Of a stretch of 64,000 bases of DNA, positions 48,639 to 59,315 are shown piece after piece (the stretch's first letter is position 1; each line of letters starts with the position of its first letter). The notes beneath the pieces are model-generated. The model was given only the letters and a program-made list of their open reading frames with translations, did not search any database and had not been told where the DNA came from. Source of the stretch: Termitomyces sp. T153 (taxonomy: Eukaryota > Basidiomycota > Agaricomycetes > Agaricales > Lyophyllaceae); assembly GCA_018296165.2 (NCBI GenBank), contig JACKQL020000005.1, positions 1,240,001 through 1,304,000 on the forward strand, given 5' to 3'. The position numbers and the translations under genes were made by a program.

Positions 48639-48912
48639 GAGGCTCTCATTACACCTATCATTACTGAGATCATATTGCATTGGCCTGGGATTACATAAGA
48701 ACAGGTCAAGGCACTTATCTAGGATTACAACCTTGGAGTGTGATCTATTGGGTGATTTGGACTTGAACAACATATTTCATCAAGTATGGGAACTGGCAGT
48801 ACATGATGTGGAATGGCAATAGAATGTATGAATCAGGCAGAAATATAGTATAGTTGCCTAATGTGCTCATTGAGGCCCTCACATCAGAGCCTTATCAAGA
48901 TATGACCCTTGT

Positions 48913-49555
48913 TGTCAGGGGATGTCCTATTCCCCCTCTGCTTCACTCTCCCTCCTTATTGTTTTCCTTCATTTTCCTTTGCTTTTCCTATCTGCTAATC
49001 TTAGTTTCAGCCCTCAGGCCACACTAGTTCTCTGTCCATAATTCAGACAAGTGTTGCCCTTCCACACTGCCTTTTAACAGACCTTTGGATTGTTTCCTTT
49101 ATTCCAAGCCAGCTGCTCATTGTGGACCTCCCATCTTTGGGTCACAGGTACTTCTGACCAAGGGCTATCCTTTGGTTATATTTCTATAGGGTTACATGCT
49201 GAAGACCCAAAGATCAAGGCTGTTTACAACAGATTTCTGTGATTGGATCAGCACATGGCTAGTCAACCTGTTGATAAGTCACATGCACAGATCAGGCAAG
49301 CCCTGGGTCATGTGACTGGTCAACTTGTCCACAGGTCACATGACTTTTCTGTCATACTGTACAGTTGTGTCCCACAAGTCCAAAAGCTTGGAGTGTAGCA
49401 TTTGGCCTAGGAAGTTCCTCAGACTTGTGCTCTTTAGATCTCCCTTTGCCAAGTGTGTAGTTATACTTGTAGACACTGTACAGTACTGAATAGACTTTGG
49501 ATCTCTCTTTACCAATTGTGTGATTGAGCCACAGCCTCCAGAGGTTGCCCTTACA
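48913..49555 (+). mobile_element. LTR of family H, copy H1
   Basis: TGTCAGGGGATGTCCTATTC ... AGAGGTTGCCCTTACA, 643 bp. The left flank is CTTGT (48908-48912). It is followed after exactly 5 bp (CCTAT) by copy H2. Confidence 0.75.
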
Positions 49556-49560
49556 CCTAT

Positions 49561-50313
49561 TGTCAGGGGATGTCCCATTCTCCCTCCTTATGGTTCTCCT
49601 TGATTCTCCTTCTTTTTCCTTATTTATTGGTCCTAGTCTCAGCTCTTAGGCTGCACTGGTTGTTGCCCCTTCCACACTGTCTCTTATCAGACCCCTGGAT
49701 TTTTCTCTTTATCCCAAGCCTGCCATTCATTGCCAACCTCCCATTCTCAGGTCACAAGTACTTTTAACTAAAGGCTATCTTTTGATCATATTTGTATATG
49801 GTCACACACTGGAAGTCTGGAGATTGAGGCCAATTACAATGGATTTCTGTTTTTGGATTGGAGTCCAGATTATGTTGTTGTTAAGTGTTTCTTCCAGAAG
49901 CTCTAGAGTAAATTTTCCAAACACTGGCATTGGAAATCCTTAGACTTCTTCTTGTAATATTGATTACTACTTACAGACAGATGTGAGTTCCTATTTGACA
50001 GAACCTTATTACACTCACATATATCCACCAACTCTTAAGTAGAATAGGGCCTTGCCTTTTCTTCCTTCCTTTTTCCCCACTCACATCTCTGCTTGCATAC
50101 TGTTATTTCTCTCTCTTTCATCTCAAATATAGTGTTGTCCTGTTCTGTCTACATCCATCTAAATTGACTATATGGTCTTCTAGTTCTCTTTGGATCTCCC
50201 TCTGCCAGGTGAGTGGTTAGAACTCTAGAACTTCTTGTAAATGCTGAGTAGACTTTGGATCTCCCTCTGTCAGTTGTGTGATTGAGCCACAGCCTCCATG
50301 GGTTGTCCTTACA
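49561..50313 (+). mobile_element. LTR of family H, copy H2
   Basis: TGTCAGGGGATGTCCCATTC ... CATGGGTTGTCCTTACA, 753 bp. The right flank is CTTGT (50314-50318), matching the left flank of H1. H1 and H2 thus share one outer target-site duplication. Confidence 0.75.
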
Positions 50314-50549
50314 CTTGTCATCTAAACTTCTCTTATATTCAATTCATGCTGAAATTCTCTCTTGCATAGGCATTGCCAACACTCACACTCTATTTTTTTC
50401 TTCTTACCTCAAAGATGCTACTCACTTTGATAAACCTTCAAATGCTGGGCTGCCTACTATAAGGGAACTGGTCTTTAGACCATCCCACCCTCTACATAGC
50501 ACTTTTATTGCCATAAATTGACACAAGCTTCTTCCAAATGGTACTGGCA

Positions 50550-50910
50550 GTGACTTTGCCTTTGACTAATAAAAGGTAAACTGATCAACTGTACTGTAGA
50601 TGATCTTGTGGACCTGTGCCTCTTTCTGCAACCATTCCTTCATAGCATCCTCAAGCTCATTAATCTCTTGACCAATAACAGGTTTGATGATTCATTGTTT
50701 TGACAGAAAGATCTCTCATGCTCAATGAGCTCAACTGGTTTACATACAATACCTGTAAGGTGTTGACAAAGCTTCTTCAATGTGGCAGCATTCTGGATGC
50801 ATTTCCAATAGGTTGGCCAGTTGGATCCATTAGCAGCAAGCTTTGAGAATGTCAACTTTGCTGATGAGATGTTATAGGTATCAAGGCCCAGATACAACAC
50901 TGTATATTAA
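50550..50910 (-). pseudogene. Copia gag fragment
   Basis: The minus frame reads LTFSKLAANGSNWPTYWKCI and LKKLCQHLTGIVCKPVELIE. It aligns with the gag at 54.9 kb on the plus strand (VFSKLTVTRL, SRKLCQHV). It is the N-terminal part only, lacking a zinc knuckle. Confidence 0.75.
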
Positions 50911-51151
50911 ATATATATACCTGCATAGTGAGGTAGACAAACAAATATTATGGAAGACTTACCCCTCAGTGGATGGTAAAAAACTGAAGTGTAATGATGA
51001 CATTAAGCAAAGAAACATGTGGAACAGTGATAAGACCCTATTCTCACTGAGTATCAATTTCTGTCTTTTTTTATGTTTTGGCAACTTTTAGAATTTCTGG
51101 TTTCTATAATACAATGCAACAGTCACATGACTTTGTTATATGTGGTCTAGG

Positions 51152-52295
51152 TGTCATGACCCATTCCCTGAAGCCCTGTACACTGCCTGACAAACCCCCA
51201 TTCCCCCAGAACCCCCCTGACGCTTCGTCAAATTTCCCCAGCACTCCGCGCCTACTCTGGCTAACTCCAACACATTCTCGGCTAACTCCGACAGCCCCCT
51301 GGCCAACTCTGATGTCTTCCCTGCAGCCGCCAGCACTTCCCCTGGACTTTCTGAGCCCCTGGGACCACTCCCCTGCTATGCCTGACCCCATTACACGTCA
51401 TCAACTTGACACCCTGGCTCCCCCAACTTACCCTGGGGTATCACGACAACCTTGGAACAGACTGCATCACAATTAATCCCATCAACATATCAACGCAGCC
51501 CGCCCTCTGGTCATAACCAACACCTGTTGACTCCGCCGAGCTCCACCAAGCCCTGCCACCACAGCCAATGTTCCTGGAGCTCTTCAGTAGTCAGTATATA
51601 AGACATAGAGTAGCTCCTTGTACTCTAGTCTTGAGATTATCTAACTACTTACTTACTGCCTTTCTGATGTGTTTCTGATTGTTTCTTCTTGTGTTTTGTA
51701 TCCTGTGTCTTGTCTCCCTATTCTCAGTCTCCTGGTCTTATCTCACCTCTATTCCGTTATCTTTTCATTATTGTTCCGTGTCTCCACCTGAATCTATTCT
51801 TGTTCTTGTCTCATCTTTGTCTCATTCCGTTCGACTCTGTCTTGTCTTGTTTGATTCTGTCTATCATGTTCAAGTCCACTCGACCATAATGTCCTCACAA
51901 ACTCTGCAGTTACAATTATGAACCTCCGACACTCTTTACCAACCCCAGATCCTGCTATATGCTCGGCTCTGAACCCCATCAATCCCTGTTGATCCCTCAT
52001 CGGAACTCTGGCTCCACTCCTGTCATCTGCGTAGCCTCTGCCCCCTCTGCACCCACAATACTCACACATGGACTTATCCCTGAACCCTGCCAAGCCCGTC
52101 CCCCTTCCCCACAACTCATCCTCTACTCCTCCGGACCTCCCTGAACTTGCTCGGATCAATTTCCCCTGGCTATCCTCATAAGTCCCTAGTGCTTGGAACA
52201 CCTCTGAGTGCCCAGTTGTCAGTGCAGGGAATCATGTCTGCCTAGTAAGGACTTGCCCAGTGTAGCTGAGCCCCCATGGTCAGCGGAACCTGACA
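51152..52295 (+). mobile_element. Solo gypsy-type LTR copy F with target-site duplication
   Basis: TGTCATGACCCATTCCCTGA ... CAGCGGAACCTGACA, 1,144 bp, flanked by CTAGG on both sides (51147-51151, 52296-52300). It retains CpG (for example GACGCTTCGTC and CTCCGCGCC), so it is one of the youngest copies of this family here. Confidence 0.85.
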
Positions 52296-53002
52296 CTAGG
52301 CTCCCAGCCTATTAGACAACTTTTCCCTAGCAACCTCTAGTGACCTCCAAGTGAGGTCACTGACACTATTTTCTTTCTTGGTATTATTACCTCAAATTCA
52401 TTATTTCATAATTTGGTTTCATTATCTTACTATGCACCACTCCAGGAACCAGCATACTGGCTGTCATGCCAGGTGTCAAAGTTAGCTATAGTCAGGTTAT
52501 TGACTTGCACAAGTCATTCCTCCTGACTTTCCTATGTTGCCAGCACCTCTTTACACTGTTTGTTATCAGCCCCAGACTTCAGATCAAAGTCTTGCTACTA
52601 TAAAGCTTCTTTTATTGCTCTAGCACTCTCTCTGTTGAATTAGCATCTTTGTTGTTTTGCTCAGCCAGTACTACCTTAGGCTACTATTTTGCCAAGTTCA
52701 TGTTTGGTGCTAGCACCTATGGCTAGTTTTGATTTGTTATTGCTCCTTGTTGCTAATGCTCCCTTTGCTACCCCTAACACTTGCCTTTGCATTGTGTCAT
52801 TAGCAATCCTTGTCTAACAACCTTAGTTCTTCTCTAGTTGGGTTTACTCACAGAGTTCACTGTTCCTTATTTGCTTTTACCATCTACCAATTTTGCACTA
52901 GTGATTTAGTGCCTCTCTTGCATCTAGTGGGCTTTCTGGTACCTAGCTTGACTTGCACCCTCATTTACTTATAATCTGTTCATACTTTACTTGTGAAACT
53001 GC
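52296..53002. other. Unassigned repeat-block DNA
   Basis: AT-rich, CpG-poor sequence between two solo LTRs. No reading frame or known motif is seen. Recurrent TTGCTA and CTAGCA strings suggest a decayed repeat. Confidence 0.3.
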
Positions 53003-53983
53003 TGTCACAACCCATCTCTAGACCTTTGGACTTCTGTCCACACACTCCAAATGCCCAGACCACCTGCCAACACCCCTTCAACTCACCCTGACCCTTGTCT
53101 ACCCAAAGCACCTGCCTTGGCTAACTCCAATGCTTCCCTAGCAAACCCCAATGACCCCTGGAAAGCCCCATCACTTCCTCTGTTCTCTTTCAAGCCCTTA
53201 GATATCTCTGACACCTCCCAGGAACTCTGGCACTCACTGCAAACCAACACCAATGTGTCACCATGACCTGCCTGATCAGAACTGACACCTGCCAGGCCTG
53301 CACAGCTCTGCCAACCCCATCATCAGACCCACAGCCCCTAGAGAAATCCTTGTAGTTAGTATATAAACCATAGAGCAATATCTGCAATAGCAGTCTTGAT
53401 ATTGCTAATAATCTTCTATTACATTTGTCTTTGTTATATTTCTCAGCTTTGTCTCTATTTCTTTCTCTAGTCTTGTGCCTTGTTCAATCTATTTTGTTCT
53501 TGTCTCTGTCTCATCTCAACTCCATCTTGCCTTGTCTACTTCAGTTTCCTTTATTGTTGCCTGAATTCCTTTTAACTCTAACCCCATTATGAACTCTGTG
53601 CATATAATTATGACCCCATACATTCATGACTAACTCCAGACCTCACCCTACACTCAGCCCTAGAACCCATCAACACTAATTGATTCCTCATCAATCTCTG
53701 TCCTCACTCCCATCACTTGCATAGCCTCTACTTACCACACACACTCAATACTCATCTCTGGACTGGTATCTGATGCACACCTGAGCCCAACTCCCCTTAT
53801 ACCTTGTCTAAGACTTCTTCAGACCAACCCAGACTTGCTCAGACCACTTTCCTTAGCTTATTCTCATAAGTATCTGAAGTCCAGACCTTTCTGAAATGCT
53901 AGGTTATAAGTGCAGGATGTTGCATCCACCTAGTAAGGACTCACCCAGTTAAGCTGAGCCCCTGTAGTCAGTGAAACCTAACA
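53003..53983 (+). mobile_element. Solo gypsy-type LTR copy G with target-site duplication
   Basis: TGTCACAACCCATCTCTAGA ... AGTGAAACCTAACA, 981 bp, flanked by ACTGC on both sides (52998-53002, 53984-53988). It is CpG-depleted, so older than E and F. Confidence 0.82.
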
Positions 53984-54342
53984 ACTGCTAGTTGTTGTGT
54001 CCTCTGCACAGCAGCTAGGCAACAGAACATCATCAATGGAAATATCAGTAAGGTATGTGTGTCCATACCATGTTTTCAACAACACTATCTGCTACAGAAG
54101 TAGCAAGGGATCAAGCACTCCCACAAACAATACATTTACATTCCTAGCCCTGTTGGCCATGGCCCACAACAAGATGGTTGACAGGTACATACCTTTAAAT
54201 AGCAAGATCAACATTGAACACATTCCCTCTTTCTGAAAACAGGACCAACATCTTTACCAAATCACTTCCCCATACTACCCATGACCATCTTATTGAACTA
54301 CTTCACCTCAAAAATTAACATGATCCAACTTGTCAGGAGGAG
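53984..54342 (+). pseudogene. Copia pol 3' end fragment (second copy)
   Basis: It encodes NNTFTFLALLAMAHNKMVDR and INIEHIPSF, then frame-broken sequence equivalent to the IFTKSL end. It is the plus-strand counterpart of the minus fragment at 13476-13829 and is followed by the same LTR. Confidence 0.78.
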
Positions 54343-54587
54343 TGTTGAGCATTGACTTGGCTGATCACAACATATTAATTTCCTTTTTTGATATATTTTT
54401 CCTTGTTTAGACTATTGCACCTTCCCATGCCATCTCTCTATCTCTCTCTCTTATTTACTATTCTTTGTTCACTAACCTTATTTCACACTATAAAAGCACA
54501 CATACATAAACCTACCACCTTTTAGCCAACCCCATCATTTTAATGCATCATTCTATATAATTACAGTAGAAATATAATGCATTATCT
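54343..54587 (+). mobile_element. Partial copia LTR
   Basis: TGTTGAGCATTGACTTGGCT ..., same as the minus copy at 13142-13475. Homology stops near 54587, so the LTR is truncated or interrupted. A copia gag begins less than 300 bp further on. Confidence 0.7.
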
Positions 54588-54877
54588 ATTGAGAATATGC
54601 ACCCACAGTATTACATAATTGTTATATGTTTTATTTTTCTCTATACATCACCATACACCTCAGTGCTTTGCCAATCACTGAAGTATAAGTTCCTACATTG
54701 TTTGCTTCATTTACAATTACTTATCTTACCAGTATATCACCTCTTTGTTTTCACAGGTAGATACATAATATAATACTTAGTGCTTTGCCAATCACTAAGG
54801 TTATCACCTCTTTATTTTCACAGTCCTATCTCTCAGTCACTCTGCTCCTCTGAGACTAGCTTTGCTCAACAGGTTAT
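54588..54877 (+). other. Leader region with short direct repeats before copia gag
   Basis: AGTGCTTTGCCAATCACT occurs at about 54661 and again at 54779, and ATCACCTCTTT(G/A)TTTTCACAG occurs twice as well. This is a short duplication, possibly of a copia 5' leader. Confidence 0.5.
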
Positions 54878-57800
54878 GGGCCCTGAAGATACCTACAATG
54901 TTTTTTCAAAACTTACAGTTACAAGACTTGTGTCTGATGGATTGAACTGGATGTCATACCAGAAATGTATCACCAATGCAATTACATCCAGAAAACTATG
55001 TCAACATGTTGTTAGTACTGTGCAAAAACCAGCTTTGCTTGTTGAGAGCAATGGTTTCTTCTTCATTGATGACAAATCAAAAACTCCTTTATCAGGTAAG
55101 GAGGTTGAGGAGCACAAGGACAACATTGAAGACTGGCTTCAGAAGGAAGCAACAGTTCATGACATAATATATGCCATCATTGATCAGTCTACATTCTACC
55201 AGATAAGAGGGGAACTCAATGCTGCTGCTGTATGGAAGAAGCTTGCATCTATCCATAGCAATAGAGGCACAATGTTTAAGACTGACCTTGCCTGGCTACA
55301 GAATTCAAGGTTCATTGAAAACAGTGGAGTCAGCATGTATGATCACCTTGCAAATCTTGTCATTCTTAAGGAATGCCTTGCCAAAATTAACTGTCCCCTA
55401 TCTGATGCCTCTTTTTCCAGGTATATCCATACATCACTATTACTTGCACCTTCCTTCAAACCCCTACTCATGACACTTACTACAAATGCCTATATTGCCA
55501 AAGAGCCTGTATCTAGTTAAGATCTTATCTGGCACATAAATGAGGAGGCTAACAATGCTGCTATCAAAAGTAGCATCAATCAGCATCATAAGACAATGAT
55601 TGCAGCTCACACTAAAGCCAAAGGCAAGTCAAAGGACATCAAGAAAAAGTCTAAGTCAAAGGGTAAAAGCAAGGATAAGTGTCACTGTGGCAATTGTAAT
55701 AAGGATGGACATACCAATGATCAATGCTTGAGGAAGGTGGGGGCATGGCAGGAAAGGCACCTGATTGGTGGGTCAAGAAGCACAAGGGAAAGGGTAAAGA
55801 TATGGCAAGGTCAGCTAACACTGCAGAGACTGAGAACAAAAGCAACAATAACTACATGTTCCTCACCTATATCCCCATTGATGCTCCTAACAACACCACT
55901 AATGAAGATGTTGCACTTGCTATTACATCAGGCCATAGCCATGAGGCTCACACTGCATTGGTGACTGCCAGCATCATAATTGACTGTGGTGCTAGTAGTC
56001 ATTTTTTGCCATCCCACAAAAAATTTCTAAATTATCAAGAGATTAGCTCTGAACTAGTCTGCACAGCTGATGGACATACATTCAGTGCTCTTCAATGCAG
56101 CAATCTCCACATTTGTCTTCCAACCAAGGATGGGGAAAAGTCAGTATTCATTCTTTTAAAGAAAGTCTACTATGCACCTCAGATGGCTTTTACACTTGTC
56201 TCCATCTTGTGTCTTGATTGTGCCAGGTGTTCTCTTCTTATCAAAGATAGGATGTGCATTATCTGGAGCCCTAAACCCCAATGCAAAGTTATTGGTCATG
56301 TTCCTGTAGTCTATGGTCTTTATTGTGCTGATTCTTCCATTACTCCTTTATCCTCAAAACATACAGTCAACATGGCTTCAAAATGCATCACAATTAGTGA
56401 GCTCTCTTGTCAAATGGGGCATGTGAACCATCAAGACTTATGGGAGGCAGTCTGCCAAGGAATAATTAATGGTGTTGATTTTGATATGTTGTCTGAACCA
56501 GATTTCTGTGATGCTTGCACAAAAGGAAAGACTGAGGAATCCATTTCTGAAGAAAAGTGAGACTACTTTTACTCACTATGGGGAGAAAATAGTCAGTGAT
56601 CTGTGAGGTCCAGTGCAAGTCAAATCACTTGGTGGAGCACTTTATTTGTACACCAACATTGATCTACATACTCTCAAAGAATGCATCACATTCTTACTCT
56701 GCAAATCCAATACATTTAAGGCATACTGTAATTATAAAGTGTGGGTTAAGGTACATCATGGTGCACAAATAAAGATGTACAGAAGTGACCAAGGCAGCAA
56801 ATTCATGAGTGCTCAGATGAAAACTCAACAGGATGCTGCAGGTACAATTCACAACTTGATAGTTCATGATTCTCCACAGTCCAACAAACAACATTGCCAA
56901 GTGTGCAAGTTGCACCATTGTCAAAGGTGCACACACAATGATGATTGTGGCTGAACTCTCAAAGAACCTCTGGGCAGAGGCTAAATGCCACATGGTGTGG
57001 CTACATAATCAAGCCCCATGCAGCACACTTCCTGGCAATGTCACACCATTTGAGATGGCAACTGGGAACCCAATATCTCTAATCTCCAAGAATGGGGCAC
57101 ACACATGTACATCTGGCTCCATAGTACTGGAAAACTCAAGCTGAAGGTTGAGGAAGAAAGGTTTGTTGGCATAAATGATCAGTCTAAAGGTGATAGAATT
57201 TATTGGCCTAAACAACATGCCATCACTGTAGAAAGGGATGTATATTTCAACAAGAATGCTGCCATTAATCAGGCCAGTGTTCAGATTGAGAAGGAGTGGG
57301 ACTCACAAAGCAATTCTAATAGTCCACAAGCACCATCTGAGCTACCCTCTTCAAAATCTACAGATTCATCACTCAAGTCAGCACCAAACAACCTTCCAGA
57401 CATTGCTAAAACCATCAATCATGGCATTCCACTGCCGCTATGAACAACTTCAAAGACAAAATATTGCCTCCTGCAAACCCTCCACATCTGTGCACACATC
57501 AAAATTCTCTCACTGGCCTTCCTCAATACAATTCTGAACAGTATGGCCAAGAACAACATCAAAATGCCACTAAAAACACAAATGTCAATGAATCTGCATT
57601 CATTATTGATGTGTTTTGCATACTCAAATCCAGTTCCATCAAAATGAAAAATACAAGTGAGAATTGAGTCCAAGAAGTCATCAAACATGTGTTGGCTGCT
57701 AGCAAGAACATGCCATCCATTAAAGATGCACTCAATGGCAATGATGAAGAAGATTGGTTAGCTGCAATCAATGCTGAGCTAGATCAGATAGAGAAGCTAA

Positions 57801-59092
57801 ACATGTGGGACATTGTCCAAGCCTCTTCATATATAATCCCATGTTGCTACATTCTCCATCAAAAACATGGTGCAAATGGTCAGATAGTTTGCTACAAGGC
57901 ATGATTAGTTGCCAAAGAGTTTAAACAGCAATTTGGCATTGATTACACTGAAACCTTTACTCCAACAGTCTGTGCTGCCACTTTTTGGATACTACTATCT
58001 ATTGTAGCTTCATGAGGTGCCATAATTGAGCAAGCAGATGTCAAAAATGCATAAAAAATGCATATCTGAATTTGTCTCTAAAGGATGATGAAATTATCTA
58101 CATGCAATTTCCACCCTTTTACCATTGTTTTTTCAAACTACTCTCTGAGTTTGAGAAAGTGTCTAATGCTAGACTTGCTTGCAGACTCAGATGCCCACTC
58201 TATGGCACAAAGCAAGGTGCACACCACTGGTACAAAGAAGTGCATGTGACCTTCACATACCTCAGTTATTCAACCTGCCATGCTGATGTTGCCATATTTT
58301 ATAAAGTCAATGGTAACAGTTACACTATCATTGCTGTAGCCACTGACCATTTTACCATGATTGGAAATTCTGCTGAAGCTTCGTCACTTATCAAGAGGCA
58401 ACTCAGTGAATGCTTTGAAATTATTGATCTTGGACCAATCAACTGGTTTCTTGGAGTTACTCTCACTTGAGACTTGAAAAAATGCACCATTTCTCTTGGA
58501 CAACAAGCATATGTCAAACAAATGCTCAAACAATTTAGTCTGGATAAATCTTGCATTGCAATCACACTAATGGAAGCTGGAGCTGATTTTTCTTCCAATT
58601 CTCTTTCAGTATCTCTGATACTTCTTTCAGCCACAGAGAAAACATGTTAATATGAAATGATTAATTCATTAATGTATGCTGGCATGATGACATGTTCAGA
58701 TATTTTGTATGCAGTTTCAGTTTTGTCCCAGTATCATGACACATCCAGAACAACTCATATGGTCACTGTAACCCATGTATTCTGGTATCTATGTGGTACT
58801 ACTAACAAGAAATTAATTCTTGGAGGTACAGACCCTAAAGTTTTAGGATACTCCAATGCAGACTGGGCATCTCAGATGCATTGCCACTCAATATCCAGAT
58901 TTGTTTTCTTTATTGGTGCTGGCACTACATCTTGATGTTCCAAGAAACAGCCCAACATCACTCTGTTCAGCACTGAATCTGAATATGTTGTGCTCACTCA
59001 TGCTGCTAAAGATATTATCTGGATACATAAGTTACTTAAAGATCTTTTGTTTTTCTACTCATTTTCTTTACTCACTGATTTGCAATAATTAA
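54878..59092 (+). pseudogene. Decayed Ty1/copia gag-pol (plus strand)
   Basis: Domains in order: gag from MGPEDTYNVFSKLTVTRL; zinc knuckle CHCGNCNKDGHTNDQC near 55.68 kb with Lys-rich sequence before it; protease ASIIIDCGASSHFLPSHKKF (D-C-G in place of D-S-G) near 55.98 kb; GAG-pre-integrase near 56.4 kb; integrase (YRSDQGSKFMSAQMK) near 56.78 kb; reverse transcriptase 57.7-58.5 kb (GTKQGAHHWYKEVH); RNase H (LGYSNADWASQMHCHSISRF) near 58.85 kb. Stops and frameshifts occur throughout. The 3' end is replaced by a gypsy LTR at 59097. Confidence 0.85.
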
Positions 59093-59096
59093 TACA

Positions 59097-59315
59097 TGTA
59101 ACAGAGCACCCATTACCTCCTTAGTATCTTAGTAGTAATATGTATTTATATGTTATACTATAAGGTAGCATCACATGATGCTACCTATAAATACCCATAC
59201 TGCAATTACATAAGGCAGCACCTTACTTCATACTTTGTAGATTAGAACCTATCAACTGGTTTTAACTTATGGGGTATGAACTATAAGCTGCACAACCTGT
59301 AACAGAAACATTACA
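59097..59315 (+). mobile_element. 219-bp LTR, 5' LTR of a gypsy element
   Basis: TGTAACAGAGCACCCATTAC ... CAGAAACATTACA. It is the counterpart of the LTR at 25307-25526 and is followed by gag-like sequence, as expected of a 5' LTR. It shares the central ATAAGGCAGCACCTTA block with the other copy. Confidence 0.8.
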
